A stretch of 64,000 bases of DNA from Pseudarthrobacter sp. fls2-241-R2A-127. Lineage in GTDB: Bacteria; Actinomycetota; Actinomycetes; Actinomycetales; Micrococcaceae. The position numbers and the translations under genes were made by a program. Below are positions 16,795 through 26,027 of this stretch, piece by piece. Below the pieces are notes generated by a model. It was not told the DNA's origin, searched no databases, and saw only the letters and a list, made by a program, of their open reading frames with translations. The stretch covers positions 1-64,000 of the forward strand of contig NZ_JARVSF010000043.1 in the NCBI RefSeq assembly GCF_030209355.1, written 5' to 3'. How positions within the stretch are numbered: position 1 is the stretch's first letter; every line of letters starts with the position of its first letter.

Positions 16795-18165
16795 TTAGGC
16801 GTGAGCCTTGATGGCGGCGGCGAGGACTTCCAGGCCGTCGGCCAGCAGTTCGTCGGTGATAACCAGGGGCGGCAGCAGGCGGATGACGTTGCCGTAGGTG
16901 CCGCAGGTGAGGATGATGACGCCTTCCTTCAGGCAGGCGGCGGCCACGGCCTTGGTCAGCTCCGGGTTCGGTTCTTTGGAACCGGCCTGGACGAGTTCGA
17001 CGGCGAGCATGGCGCCGCGGCCACGGACGTCGCCGATCACGGCGGTACCGGCACCGGCCAGTTCGGCCTGCAGGTCGCGGAGCCGGCCCAGCGCGAGTTC
17101 CTCGATGTGGCGGGCACGGCCGTTGAGGTCGTACTCCTCCATGGAACCGATCGAGGCCAGCGCTGCGGCACATGCCACGGGGTTGCCGCCGTAGGTGCCG
17201 CCCAGGCCGCCGGGGTGGACGGCGTCGAGCAGGTCGGCGCGGCCGGTGATGGCAGACAGCGGCATGCCGCCGGCGATGCCCTTGGCCATGGTCATGATGT
17301 CCGGGACGATGCCTTCGTGGTTGACGGCGAACCATTCACCGGTGCGGCAGAAGCCGGACTGGACCTCGTCGGCGATGAAGACGATGCCCTTCTCCTTGGC
17401 CCAGGCAGCCAGCGCGGGCAGGAAGCCCTCAGCCGGGACGATGAAGCCACCCTCACCCTGGATGGGTTCGATGATGATCGCGGCAACCTGGTCGCCGCCG
17501 ATCTGCTTCTCGATCATGGTGATGGCGCGCTTTGCTGCCTCGGCGCCGGTGATCGAGGGGTTTTCCTCGCGGTACGGGTAGCTCATGGGCATGCGGTAGA
17601 CCTCGGGCGCGAACGGGCCGAAATTGGTCTTGTACGGCATGGCCTTGGCGGTCAGTGCCATGGTCAGGTTGGTGCGGCCGTGGTAGGCGTGGTCGAAGGC
17701 GACGACGGCGTCGCGACCGGTTGCCAGGCGCGCTACCTTGATGGCGTTCTCCACGGCCTCGGCGCCGGAGTTGAAGAGCACGGTGCGCTTTTCGTGGTCA
17801 CCGGGGGTGAGGCGGTTCAACTGCTCGGCAACCGCGACATAGCCCTCGTAAGGAGTGACCATGAAGCAGGTGTGGGTGAAGTGCTCCACGGCTTCCTTGA
17901 CGGCACCAACGACGGCGGGATCAGAGGCGCCCACGCTGGTCACGGCGATGCCCGAGCCGAGGTCGATGTAGGAGTTGCCGTCGACGTCGTGGATGATGCC
18001 GCCGTCGGCGTCCGCCACGTACACGGGGACGCTGGAGGCAACGCCGGCAGCCACCACGGACTTGCGGCGCTCGGTCAGTGCCACGGACTTGGGACCCGGG
18101 AAGTCGGCCTGGACGTTGCGCTTCTGCTCGAGGCGGAACGTGATGTCTGATGCGGTGGTGGTCAT
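16795..18165 (-). CDS. gabT: 4-aminobutyrate (GABA) transaminase
   Basis: A 456-residue class-III PLP aminotransferase that moves the amino group of GABA to 2-oxoglutarate, giving succinate semialdehyde. The PLP lysine is Lys295 in MTMAKGIAGGMPLSA. The Asp contacting the pyridine nitrogen is in IVFIADEVQSGFCRTG, and the cofactor phosphate site is in VLFNSGAEAVENAIKVAR. A weak A-rich Shine-Dalgarno precedes the ATG. It follows the dehydrogenase gene by 56 bp in the same direction, so the two are likely co-transcribed under the divergent PucR-type regulator. Together they fit the putrescine/GABA route. Confidence 0.94.
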   Translation of the reverse strand: MTTTASDITFRLEQKRNVQADFPGPKSVALTERRKSVVAAGVASSVPVYVADADGGIIHDVDGNSYIDLGSGIAVTSVGASDPAVVGAVKEAVEHFTHTCFMVTPYEGYVAVAEQLNRLTPGDHEKRTVLFNSGAEAVENAIKVARLATGRDAVVAFDHAYHGRTNLTMALTAKAMPYKTNFGPFAPEVYRMPMSYPYREENPSITGAEAAKRAITMIEKQIGGDQVAAIIIEPIQGEGGFIVPAEGFLPALAAWAKEKGIVFIADEVQSGFCRTGEWFAVNHEGIVPDIMTMAKGIAGGMPLSAITGRADLLDAVHPGGLGGTYGGNPVACAAALASIGSMEEYDLNGRARHIEELALGRLRDLQAELAGAGTAVIGDVRGRGAMLAVELVQAGSKEPNPELTKAVAAACLKEGVIILTCGTYGNVIRLLPPLVITDELLADGLEVLAAAIKAHA

Positions 18166-18221
18166 GGTTCTTTTCTTTCTGCGATTCCGGGTTTCGGCGG
18201 GTTCAACCAGCGGGTAATGGG

Positions 18222-19652
18222 TCAGGCGTCGAGGGCGGACATCACGTGCTTGATGCGGGTGTAGTCCTCCACGCCGTACATGGAGAGGTCCTTGCCGTAG
18301 CCGGACTGCTTGAAACCGCCGTGCGGCATTTCGGCGGTGAGGAGGATGTGGGTGTTGATCCAGACGGCACCGAAGTCCAGGTCGCGGCTCAGCCGCATGG
18401 CGGTTCCGTGGTTGGTGGTCCAGACGCTGGAGGCCAGGGCGTAGTCCACGTCGTTGGCCAGTTCCACCGCTTCGGCTTCCGTGCTGAACTTCTGGACGGT
18501 GATGACCGGCCCGAACGTTTCCTTCTGCACGATATCGTCGGTCTGCTTGGCGCCGGTGACGATGGTGGGTTCGAAGAAGTAGCCCTTCTCCCCTGCCCGG
18601 TGTCCGCCGGTTTCGATGCGGCAGTTCTCCGGCAGGTTCTCCACCACGGAGGTCACGGCGTTGAAGTGGTTGATGTTGTTCAGGGGGCCGAAGTAGTTCT
18701 CTTCGTCGTTCTGCGAGCCGGTGTGCAGGGTCTTGGTGTGCTCCACCATGGCGGCCACGACGTCGTCGTGAACGGAGTCCTGCACCAGCACCCGGGTGAT
18801 GGCGGTGCAGTCCTGGCCGGCATTGAAGAAGGCGAACTCGGCGATGGCCGCGGCGCTCTTCTTGATGTCCGCGTCCGCAAAGACGATCGCCGGGGCCTTG
18901 CCGCCCAGCTCCAGGTGGGCGCGCTTGAGGCCCTTGGCCGCCCCGGACGCGACCGCGATGCCTGCCCGGACAGACCCGGTGATGGACACCAGGCCGGGGA
19001 TCTTGTGCTCCACCATCATGGCCCCGGTTTCGCCTGTACCCAGGACAACGTTGAGGACACCGGCGGGGAAGATGTCGCCGGCGAGGCGGGCCAGCACCAG
19101 GGTGGACTCAGGCGTGGTGTCGGAGGGCTTGAGGACCACGGTGTTGCCGGCGGCAAGGGCGGGGCCGATCTTCCAGATGGCCATCAGGAACGGGTAGTTC
19201 CACGGTGCCACCTGGGCCACCACGCCGATGGGTTCGCGGCGCACGTAGGAGGTGTGGCCCTCGAAGTACTCGCCGGCGGACTTGCCTTCCATGATGCGGG
19301 CGGCCCCGGCAAAGAAACGCAGCTGGTCGGCGCCGGCAGCGACTTCTTCGGAGGCGATCAGGGAGCGGACCTGGCCGGTGTTGCGGTGCTGTGCCTCAAC
19401 GAGTTCGTCGCTGTTGGCCTCGATGGCGTCGGCGAGCTTGAGCAGCATAAGCTGGCGCTGGCCAGGGGTGACGTGCTTCCAGGTCCGGAATGCTTCCTTC
19501 GCGGCGTTCATGGCGGCGTCCACATCTGCCTGCACGGAAACGGGGGCGTGTGCCACCACTTCGCCGTTGGCGGGGTTGACCACGTCCAGCAGGACTGTGC
19601 CGGCCGGGGTGACGAACGTGCCGTTGATGAAGTTTTGCAAGGTTTGGACCAC
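18222..19652 (-). CDS. patD: Gamma-aminobutyraldehyde-type dehydrogenase
   Basis: A 476-residue aldehyde dehydrogenase. The catalytic Cys is Cys282 in FFNAGQDCTAITRVLVQ, and the Glu is in AHLELGGKAP. The FNAGQDCTA stretch is characteristic of gamma-aminobutyraldehyde dehydrogenase, which makes GABA from 4-aminobutanal during putrescine breakdown. An alternative is succinate-semialdehyde dehydrogenase, which would act after GabT, but those usually carry a different active-site context. I chose GTG 19652 (VVQTLQNFINGTF), nine bases from AGAGG; a TTG three codons upstream directly abuts that Shine-Dalgarno. It is first in the operon with gabT. Confidence 0.85.
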   Translation of the reverse strand: MVQTLQNFINGTFVTPAGTVLLDVVNPANGEVVAHAPVSVQADVDAAMNAAKEAFRTWKHVTPGQRQLMLLKLADAIEANSDELVEAQHRNTGQVRSLIASEEVAAGADQLRFFAGAARIMEGKSAGEYFEGHTSYVRREPIGVVAQVAPWNYPFLMAIWKIGPALAAGNTVVLKPSDTTPESTLVLARLAGDIFPAGVLNVVLGTGETGAMMVEHKIPGLVSITGSVRAGIAVASGAAKGLKRAHLELGGKAPAIVFADADIKKSAAAIAEFAFFNAGQDCTAITRVLVQDSVHDDVVAAMVEHTKTLHTGSQNDEENYFGPLNNINHFNAVTSVVENLPENCRIETGGHRAGEKGYFFEPTIVTGAKQTDDIVQKETFGPVITVQKFSTEAEAVELANDVDYALASSVWTTNHGTAMRLSRDLDFGAVWINTHILLTAEMPHGGFKQSGYGKDLSMYGVEDYTRIKHVMSALDA

Positions 19653-19820
19653 GGTGTGCAACCTCTTTCGTAGGAGCCATCGGCGCCCGGGCGGAGGCCG
19701 GAACGGATGGATGGAACTGCATTGAGCCTATGCCAGGCCCCCAGCGGGGTGAATAGCCACCTGCACACCCTTGCGGAAGAGGTTTAGTGCGGTTGCCCAG
19801 CTCACGTTTATCCTTGCTTC

Positions 19821-21257
19821 ATGGCCATTTCCCTTGCTGCCCTGGTGGGCGTAACGTCCCTGAAGCTGTCCAAGGCGGGCGTGGCGGAGACCACCTGGAA
19901 CCAGGACATCAACTGGGTGGCGGTCACCGAACTTGAGGATCCGCAGCGGTTCCTCAACGGCGGGGAACTTGTCCTCACCACCGGCCTGCGGCTGCGCTCC
20001 GCCCCCGAGCAGCGCCGCTTTGTCCGCCAGGTCCAGCGGGCCGGCGCGGTGGGCATCGGATTCGGGGTGGGCCTGACCCATGAGGCAGTACCCCCGGCAC
20101 TGCTGGCAGAGGCGAACCGCTGGGGCCTGCCGGTGGTGGAGGTCCCGTACGAGACGCCTTTCATCGCCATCACCAAGCTGGTGGCGGACGCGCAGTCGGC
20201 AGATCATTACGCCAAGCTCGAGCGGCTGATCGCCGGCCACCAGGTGCTGGCCCGCGCGCTCCTGACCGGCGGCGGCCTGGCCGAGTTGTTGAAGAACCTG
20301 GGCGGCATGCTGCGCACGGACATTGCGCTGACCCAGTTCGCCGCGCAGTTGTACAACAGCAGCACCTCCACCCCGTCCGCGGATACGTGGTCCAGCTACC
20401 CGGTGCCCACCGGCCGGCGGGATGCCTGCACGCTGTGGGTCCGCCAACCTTTCGAGGACACGGGCATCATCGGGTACGCGCAGAACCTGATCAGCGTGGA
20501 ACTGAACAACATGGTCAAGCAGCGCCAGGCCGAGCGCGCGCTGTGCGGCCAGGTGCTGGAGGACGTGATCCACGGCGCCCTGGAAACCAGTGAGGCGCAG
20601 CGCCGCCTGGCCGGCGTGGGCGTGAACAGCACCCGAAAGAACGTTGTGCTGCTGGCGGTGTCCGCCGCCCACGGCAAAGCCTTGGGGAGCACCTCGGTGC
20701 CGCAGGAGCTCCAGAAAGCTGTGGCCGCCGTCGTGGGCAAGGATTTGGTGTTGGTGGTCAATGACGACGGCGGCGCGGCACCGGCGCTGGCCCGCGGGCT
20801 GAGCGACCACCTGGCGGAGGCCGGAATCCACGCCACAATCGGCATCGGCGGTGCCTACACCAAGCCCAACGGGCTGCGCTGGAGCTACTTCGAGGCACGC
20901 GACGCCGCAAGCCACGGCCTGCCCGTGAATGAGCCCGAGCGGCTGAGCCTGACTTCGCTGCTGCTGGCCAGCGAGGATGTGCCGCTGGCTGACATGGCCC
21001 ATGAATCGCTGAACCCGCTGCGGGCCTTTGATGCCGCGCACGGCTCGGAGCTGATGGCCACGCTGGAAAGCTACCTGAACAACAACGGCTCGGTGGCCGC
21101 GGTGGCGGAAGAACTTACCCTGCACCGCAACACCGTACGGTACCGGCTTGCCCAGATCACCGAGCTGACCGGCTACGACCCCTCGATCACCGCGGACCGG
21201 GTGCAGTTGTGGCTGGCCCTGGCCGTGGCGCGGCTTTCAGCGAGGCAGGGCAGATAG
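19821..21257 (+). CDS. PucR-family regulator of the GABA operon
   Basis: A 478-residue protein with the three PucR parts. The N-terminal PucR domain includes 'VAVTELEDPQRFLNGGELVLTTGLRL'. A GGDEF-like middle region follows, and the C-terminal helix-turn-helix is NNNGSVAAVAEELTLHRNTVRYRLAQI, close to residue 435-460. It is divergent from the dehydrogenase-gabT operon across 168 bp. A PucR-type GabR that activates gabT in response to GABA has been described in Corynebacterium glutamicum; the same role is likely here by position and family. I could not identify an operator in the intergenic region. Confidence 0.88.
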   Translation: MAISLAALVGVTSLKLSKAGVAETTWNQDINWVAVTELEDPQRFLNGGELVLTTGLRLRSAPEQRRFVRQVQRAGAVGIGFGVGLTHEAVPPALLAEANRWGLPVVEVPYETPFIAITKLVADAQSADHYAKLERLIAGHQVLARALLTGGGLAELLKNLGGMLRTDIALTQFAAQLYNSSTSTPSADTWSSYPVPTGRRDACTLWVRQPFEDTGIIGYAQNLISVELNNMVKQRQAERALCGQVLEDVIHGALETSEAQRRLAGVGVNSTRKNVVLLAVSAAHGKALGSTSVPQELQKAVAAVVGKDLVLVVNDDGGAAPALARGLSDHLAEAGIHATIGIGGAYTKPNGLRWSYFEARDAASHGLPVNEPERLSLTSLLLASEDVPLADMAHESLNPLRAFDAAHGSELMATLESYLNNNGSVAAVAEELTLHRNTVRYRLAQITELTGYDPSITADRVQLWLALAVARLSARQGR

Positions 21258-21265
21258 GCCCAACC

Positions 21266-22873
21266 TCAAAGGATGCCGCGGCGGAACAGGTCCCCGGATT
21301 TCTTCCGGGCCTTAAGGTATTTGGCGTGCGCGGCCAGCATGATCGCATCCTGCTGGCCGAGCATCTCGGTGTAGACGGCGGCAGTGGCCGGGTCGCTGCC
21401 GTCCGCGGCAAGGGCCGTCAGCAGTTCCCTGGCCACCACGGCGTCCTGGAAGCTGCCCAGGACCTTCTGTTGCCGGCGCGCGGCCTTGGCCACCTTGGCG
21501 GCGCGCTTGCCGCGGACCAGCGCAGCTGACTCAGCTACGTAGCGCAGCCTCTTTGCGTCCTTGCGGACGCGGTGCAGGGCAAGTTCCTGGTCCGTTCCGC
21601 GGTGGGCTCGCGTGGCCGCTTTGTGCGAACGCTTCAGCTTCGTGGCAGCCTTGTCCACGGCTTTCGCCGCCGCCTTGCGGCCGGAGGTGACAGCATCGGC
21701 GCGCACCGGCGGGTTGTCGCGGAAATCCTCGAGGTTGTCCAGGAGCCGGAAGTAGCGGGCCGAGCCCAGCGCTTCCTGCAGGAGGCGGTAGGCGGCGTCG
21801 AAATCTTCCCCTGTCCGGTGTTCAACCGCCGCCGTGGCGGCGGCCACGCCTTCCCCGGCTGGAAGGTCTGCCAGCTGGCTGCGGAGCTGCGCGCGCAGGA
21901 CTTCGGCGTCGCGCGGCTGGCCGAGCAGCTGGCCCAGCCATTTCAGCTCGGCCTGGAGCCGGCGCACGGGCGATGCCCGGTACAGCTTTCCGTAGGCCCC
22001 CAGGACCGACCGGATGCGGCGCGCCGAGGAGCGCATAGTGTGCACAGCTTCGGGTTCCTCGAGCCGGACGGCGGAGTCGATGGCGAGGATCGCGTCGATC
22101 TGCGACGCCAAGAAGACGGTAACGACGGCGGCTGCCGGGGCGCGCTTCCCGGCCAGCAGGGCGGGGCTGGTTCCGGGGTTGTTGCCGGGCGCATCGCGGT
22201 CGGGGGCGGCGCCGTTGGAACGCTTCGCGGCTGACTTGCCCGTGCCCAGGGCTCGTGCGAGCTTCGAGGCGTGCGCGGCGGGCCGGGCACCGGCGGCGGC
22301 CAGCACCTCTTCCACCGGCCCGAAGAGGGCAGGCCCGCCGTGGACCAGTTCCACTTCCCACTCCCGCCACTGCCCGTGCGTGCTGCCGTCCTTGTCCCCT
22401 CCGGCCAGCCGCTCCGCGGAAACGTGGTCGTCGGCGAGGTCGGCGAGGTGCACGCCGTCGTCGCCGTACAGGGGGTAGGTGGTGCGCCGGGTTTCCAGCC
22501 GGACCACCGGCACCGGAACGGATCCGCGCAGGTAGGCGTGGAGGTGGGCCATGAGGCTGTCCGGGACGGCGTCGGGACGGCCAAGGGGTGCATGCAGCTC
22601 CGTCCGCGGCTGGGGACCTTCCCCCGGCGCGGCGGCAGCGGTGGGAGGGAGCTTCAGGTGCCACCCCGCGTCGGTGCCGCCGGTGCGTCGTCGGAGTGTG
22701 ATCCGGCGTCCTGCCAGGTCATGGGCGGGGGTGTCGAAGTACACCGCCTCAAGGAGGTCGGTGTGGGGTTTCCCGGTCCGGGCCACCCCGGCGGCCTGCT
22801 CCAGTGCCGGCACCACGGCGTCGGTGTCGACGTCGTACTTCTTCTCGATCTCAAGTCCCCGCGAAGCCTCCAC
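21266..22873 (-). CDS. CYTH and CHAD domain protein
   Basis: A 535-residue two-domain protein. Residues about 5-200 form a CYTH (triphosphate tunnel) domain with the metal-binding EIEKKYDV at the start, a TLRRRTGG and WHLKLP stretch, and the later EWEVELVHGG. Residues about 240-535 form a CHAD domain rich in His, Arg and Lys (VHTMRSSARRIRSVLGAYGKLY; RKDAKRLRYVAES). CYTH enzymes act on triphosphates and CHAD domains bind polyphosphate, so a polyphosphate-related role is expected. The start is GTG 22873, preceded by GGAAGGA. It ends nine bases from the convergent PucR gene. Confidence 0.9.
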   Translation of the reverse strand: MEASRGLEIEKKYDVDTDAVVPALEQAAGVARTGKPHTDLLEAVYFDTPAHDLAGRRITLRRRTGGTDAGWHLKLPPTAAAAPGEGPQPRTELHAPLGRPDAVPDSLMAHLHAYLRGSVPVPVVRLETRRTTYPLYGDDGVHLADLADDHVSAERLAGGDKDGSTHGQWREWEVELVHGGPALFGPVEEVLAAAGARPAAHASKLARALGTGKSAAKRSNGAAPDRDAPGNNPGTSPALLAGKRAPAAAVVTVFLASQIDAILAIDSAVRLEEPEAVHTMRSSARRIRSVLGAYGKLYRASPVRRLQAELKWLGQLLGQPRDAEVLRAQLRSQLADLPAGEGVAAATAAVEHRTGEDFDAAYRLLQEALGSARYFRLLDNLEDFRDNPPVRADAVTSGRKAAAKAVDKAATKLKRSHKAATRAHRGTDQELALHRVRKDAKRLRYVAESAALVRGKRAAKVAKAARRQQKVLGSFQDAVVARELLTALAADGSDPATAAVYTEMLGQQDAIMLAAHAKYLKARKKSGDLFRRGIL

Positions 22874-22980
22874 AGCCGTCCTTCCGCACCGCCCGGTCCA
22901 TGCCAGGCCCTCCGACAGTCCGTTCGCAGTCTATGCCAGCTCCCGGCGTCGGCGAGAGGTTGGCCACAAAAGCTCAAACA

Positions 22981-22992
22981 TCAAACGTCTAA
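22981..22992 (+). promoter_or_regulatory. Candidate FadR/GntR operator upstream of the MFS gene
   Basis: TCAAACGTCTAA is an imperfect palindrome centred on ACGT (8 of 12 positions symmetrical), 17 bases before the MFS ATG. Similar dyads are bound by FCD-type GntR regulators, and one is encoded at the end of this operon. Inference only. Confidence 0.4.
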
Positions 22993-23009
22993 CCTTTAGG
23001 GTGAGTAGT

Positions 23010-24278
23010 ATGCCTGCCACTCCCCCAGCGTCCGCGCCACCCGCAACTGCCACCCTCCCGGCCGGCACCGCCAACGGAACGGCGCCCGCCAAACCGCGCT
23101 CCGCCGTCGTCTTCGGCGTGATCGCCCTGGTGCTCATCGGGCTGAACCTGCGCGCGGGCATCACCGGAGCCTCGGCCCTGCTGCACGACCTCCAGGCCGT
23201 CCTGGGCTACGGGACCCTGGTGGCAGCCATCATCCCGTCCATTCCCACCCTGTGTTTCGCGGTGGCGGGCGCCGCAACCTCCTGGCTGAGCGGCAAGCTC
23301 GGCGTGGAGAAGGCCATCCTGCTGTCCCTGACCCTCCTGGCCGGCGGCTTACTGCTGCGCGGTATTCCCGCCACCGGAATGCTCGTGGCCGGCAGCGTGG
23401 TGGGCATGTCCGGCCTGGCCGTGTGCAACGTGGCCATGCCGTCCTTCATCCGCGAACACTTCGCCGCCCGGACCTCACTCATGACGGCCGTCTACACCGT
23501 GACAATGACCACCGGCGGCACCCTGACCTCCGTCATGGTGGTCCCGCTGGCCCAGGCCCTCGGATCGCCGTCCGCCGCCGTCGGCATGGTGGGCATCGCC
23601 GCCGTGGCCGCCCTGCTGGGCTTCCTCCCCGTGGCGCTGCACGCCCACCGCCACACGGTCCGGAGCACCGCACCCCATATCTCCCCGTGGCCCCTGCTGC
23701 GCACCCGGAAAGGCCAGCTCCTCACCGCGATCTTTACCCTCCAGGCCCTGCTGGCCTACGCGCTGCTGAGCTGGCTGCCGTACATGCTCACCACCATGGG
23801 CCTGAGCGCCTCGGACAGCGGGCTGATGTTCGGATTAATGCAGCTGGTGTCCGTCCCGGCCGGCATGGTGCTGATCGCCATCGGCTCCCGCCCGCGCATG
23901 CTGCGCCCGGCGTTCTACCTGGTGAGCGTCACCATGGCGGCGGGAATCGCGGCGCTGCTGGTCCTGCCCGTGGGGCTGGCGGCCATTCCGGCCGTCCTGA
24001 TCGGTTTCGGCCTGGGCATCTTCCCCCTGGTGATGGTGATGATCAGCCGCAGCGGGACAAGCACCGCCGAGACCACAGCGCTGTCCACGCTGGCGCAGTC
24101 TTCGGGATACCTGCTGGCGACGGCGGGTCCGTTCGGCATGGGCCTGCTGCACAGCGCCACAGGCGGCTGGACCCTGCCGCTGGTACTCCTGCTCGCACTG
24201 GCCCTGGTGCAAATCGTGGTGGCCCACCTGATCACCGGACGCCCGATGTCCGGCACGAGCCCGGCGGAAAGGAAGTAG
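23010..24278 (+). CDS. MFS transporter, CynX/NimT type
   Basis: A 422-residue protein with about twelve transmembrane helices after a 30-residue Ala/Pro/Thr-rich N-terminus. The conserved 'LVLIGLNLRAGITGASALLHDLQAVLG' opening and the NVAMPSFIREHFAARTSLMTAVYT segment are typical of the CynX/NimT (cyanate/2-nitroimidazole) branch of the major facilitator superfamily. Members of this branch export or import varied small anions and drugs; the substrate is unknown. The ATG at 23010 follows AGGGTGAG. The downstream FadR-type regulator starts four bases after the stop, with its ribosome-binding site inside the end of this gene. Confidence 0.88.
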   Translation: MPATPPASAPPATATLPAGTANGTAPAKPRSAVVFGVIALVLIGLNLRAGITGASALLHDLQAVLGYGTLVAAIIPSIPTLCFAVAGAATSWLSGKLGVEKAILLSLTLLAGGLLLRGIPATGMLVAGSVVGMSGLAVCNVAMPSFIREHFAARTSLMTAVYTVTMTTGGTLTSVMVVPLAQALGSPSAAVGMVGIAAVAALLGFLPVALHAHRHTVRSTAPHISPWPLLRTRKGQLLTAIFTLQALLAYALLSWLPYMLTTMGLSASDSGLMFGLMQLVSVPAGMVLIAIGSRPRMLRPAFYLVSVTMAAGIAALLVLPVGLAAIPAVLIGFGLGIFPLVMVMISRSGTSTAETTALSTLAQSSGYLLATAGPFGMGLLHSATGGWTLPLVLLLALALVQIVVAHLITGRPMSGTSPAERK

Positions 24279-24282
24279 CACC

Positions 24283-24963
24283 GTGTCGCTGAGCCCTTCC
24301 GTCCGCCAGCCGCTGGCCACCGAAGTCACCGCCAAGCTGCGGGAGATGGTCCACTCCGGCGAGTGGGTCCTGAACCAGCGCATCCCGCCCGAGCCCGAAC
24401 TCATGGCCCGGCTGGGGGTTTCCCGCGGCACCCTGCGCGAAGCGGTGAAGGCGCTGGCCCACGGCGGCATGCTGGAGGTCCGCCGGGGCGACGGTACGTA
24501 CGTGCGGGCCACGAACGAGATGTCCGGTGCCGCGCGGCGGCTCTACCAGGACCACACCGAGCAGCACATCCTCGAGGTCCGGCTGGGCCTGGACACCCAG
24601 GCTGCCCGGCTGGCCGCCCGGAATGCCACGGACGACGACGTCACGGCCCTGCGTGACCTCCTCGGCGCCCGGGACCAGGCCTGGAAGAACGGCGACGTCG
24701 AGGCGTGGGCCGACGCCGACTGGCAGTTCCATCTGGGGGTGGCCCAGGCATCGGGCAACCCCCTGCTGCATGAGCTGTACGCCAGCTTCGGGACTGCATT
24801 CCACCAGGACCTGCTCACGCAGCAGCGGCGGCAGGGCTTCAACGGGCTCCCCCGGGACGGCCACGAAACCCTGCTGGACGCCATCGAACGGCGGCACGAG
24901 GACGACGCCGTGGCCACCGTGAACCGGAACCTGAACTCCTGCGCGGAGTGGCTGGCGGAGTAG
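24283..24963 (+). CDS. FadR-type GntR regulator coupled to the MFS gene
   Basis: A 226-residue FCD-subfamily GntR protein. It has the winged helix RIPPEPELMARLGVSRGTLREAVKAL, followed by an all-helical FCD domain (DADWQFHLGVAQASGN; GHETLLDAIERRHEDDAV). The start is GTG 24283, seven bases after AAAGGAAG, within the MFS 3' end. One FCD metal-ligand position near the C-terminus, usually His in a 'HL' pair, reads Asn here (VNRNLNSCAEWL), so metal binding may be lost. It is expected to repress the transporter upstream of it. A strong terminator follows. Confidence 0.87.
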   Translation: MSLSPSVRQPLATEVTAKLREMVHSGEWVLNQRIPPEPELMARLGVSRGTLREAVKALAHGGMLEVRRGDGTYVRATNEMSGAARRLYQDHTEQHILEVRLGLDTQAARLAARNATDDDVTALRDLLGARDQAWKNGDVEAWADADWQFHLGVAQASGNPLLHELYASFGTAFHQDLLTQQRRQGFNGLPRDGHETLLDAIERRHEDDAVATVNRNLNSCAEWLAE

Positions 24964-24976
24964 CGCCGCACAACGA

Positions 24977-25005
24977 ACGGCCCGGCACCGTGGGTGCCGG
25001 GCCGT
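24977..25005 (+). terminator. Terminator of the MFS-FadR operon
   Basis: A perfect 13-bp stem (ACGGCCCGGCACC / GGTGCCGGGCCGT) with a 3-nt loop starts 14 bases after the regulator stop. It may also serve the convergent gene at 25034-25573. Confidence 0.75.
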
Positions 25006-25033
25006 CGTCGTCCGTCCTGTGCCTGCCGGTGAA

Positions 25034-25573
25034 TTAGTTCCGGCGCAGGCCCGCAAGGACGTTCGTGGGGCGCTGCATCTCGCCGTGCTTGGCACCCAGG
25101 ATGATCACCAGCGCGGCGAATCCGGGAATGGCCCACTGCAGGAGCTTGAGCTGCTGCTGGGCGGACTTCAGTTCGTCCGACGCTGCCGGGTACGGCTCCG
25201 TGGCACCCTTGGCACCCTCATCGGCAAGCTTCTCCACCTTCTTGCCCAGGATGCCGGAGTACAGGGTCACCCCGGCGCCCGCGAGCGTCACGACGGTCTT
25301 GATGGCGGTATCGCGTGCCACCCCGTCCTGCTTGGCGATCCGGCCCTTGTTGTCCCAGGCGATGGCGAGGTCTGCCGCAAGGTGCGCGGCGAACGCCGCG
25401 GTCTGGACCGGAGCCCACCGCATCCAGCCGGCGCTGGAAAGCCGGGTGCGTTCCGCGGGATCCTTGGCCTGCGCCGCTGCTCCGTTCAGTCCTATGGCGC
25501 CCATCAGCGATCCGCCGAACCATGCTGCCGCCGTCAGGTCGTGAACTGAACGCGCAAAGAGATTTCCTGCCAT
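25034..25573 (-). CDS. Small predicted membrane protein, function unknown
   Basis: A 179-residue protein I do not recognise as a named family. It begins MAGNLFARSVHDLTAAAWFGGSLMGAIGLNGAA and has about four hydrophobic stretches, ending with LLQWAIPGFAALVIILGAKHGE. Between them are short charged loops, including RIAKQDGVARDTAIKT. I place the start at ATG 25573, nine bases after AGGA. The in-frame ATG at 25582 directly abuts that AGGA and is less likely. The long AT-rich upstream region carries an inverted repeat and a direct repeat (25651-25683). Confidence 0.7.
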   Translation of the reverse strand: MAGNLFARSVHDLTAAAWFGGSLMGAIGLNGAAAQAKDPAERTRLSSAGWMRWAPVQTAAFAAHLAADLAIAWDNKGRIAKQDGVARDTAIKTVVTLAGAGVTLYSGILGKKVEKLADEGAKGATEPYPAASDELKSAQQQLKLLQWAIPGFAALVIILGAKHGEMQRPTNVLAGLRRN

Positions 25574-25650
25574 GATGTACATTCCTAACGTTGTGAACGG
25601 GTCTCGGCGTGCCGCCCTCCGCGGGTGTCGCATGCCGTGTCCTAATCAAG

Positions 25651-25683
25651 GTATGGTCTGCTCATACTAAGCACACTTACTAA
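25651..25683. promoter_or_regulatory. AT-rich dyad and direct repeat between divergent genes
   Basis: GTATG-N7-CATAC (25651-25667) overlaps a pair of direct TACTAA repeats in TACTAAGCACACTTACTAAT. It lies between the divergent genes ending at 25573 and starting at 25734. The run is the most AT-rich for several kilobases and probably holds promoters and a regulator site; no -10/-35 pair could be fixed with confidence. Confidence 0.4.
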
Positions 25684-25733
25684 TATTACGAAAGCCCGGC
25701 CCCCGGCCCTGCTGACCGCGTAATATCAACGCC

Positions 25734-26024
25734 ATGGGAAACACAGGGACATTGTTCGGCTGGGCCTTCGGGAACCCCGCCCGGGAAAGTGACAGCGGCT
25801 ACGTGGACGCGCTGGAGCGCGAGGCACTCGGGAACGCCCGGGAAACCGCAAAGTCCAAAGGCGTCAGCGTCCTACCCGGTTCAGAGGTGTTCACCGTACT
25901 CAGCGGCCACGATTCACTCGTGGAGCTGGACAACGCCCCCGGCCAGCTGGTGGTCCGCTGCACGGTCCATGTTGAGGGCCCGGGAGCCGAGAAGATGCGG
26001 GCCGAAGGGCCCATGAACGGCTAG
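25734..26024 (+). CDS. Small hypothetical protein
   Basis: A 96-residue soluble protein of no family I recognise (MGNTGTLFGWAFGNPARESD ... ETAKSKGVSVLPGSEVFTVL). No signal peptide or membrane segment is visible. It ends four bases before the DUF1206 ATG and is likely translated with it. Codon use matches its neighbours, which supports coding. Confidence 0.65.
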   Translation: MGNTGTLFGWAFGNPARESDSGYVDALEREALGNARETAKSKGVSVLPGSEVFTVLSGHDSLVELDNAPGQLVVRCTVHVEGPGAEKMRAEGPMNG

Positions 26025-26027
26025 GGC

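Noticed and set aside
15844..18150. A long + strand frame of about 768 codons over rarD and gabT
   Set aside because: It overlaps rarD in another frame and gabT antisense, and has no family motif.
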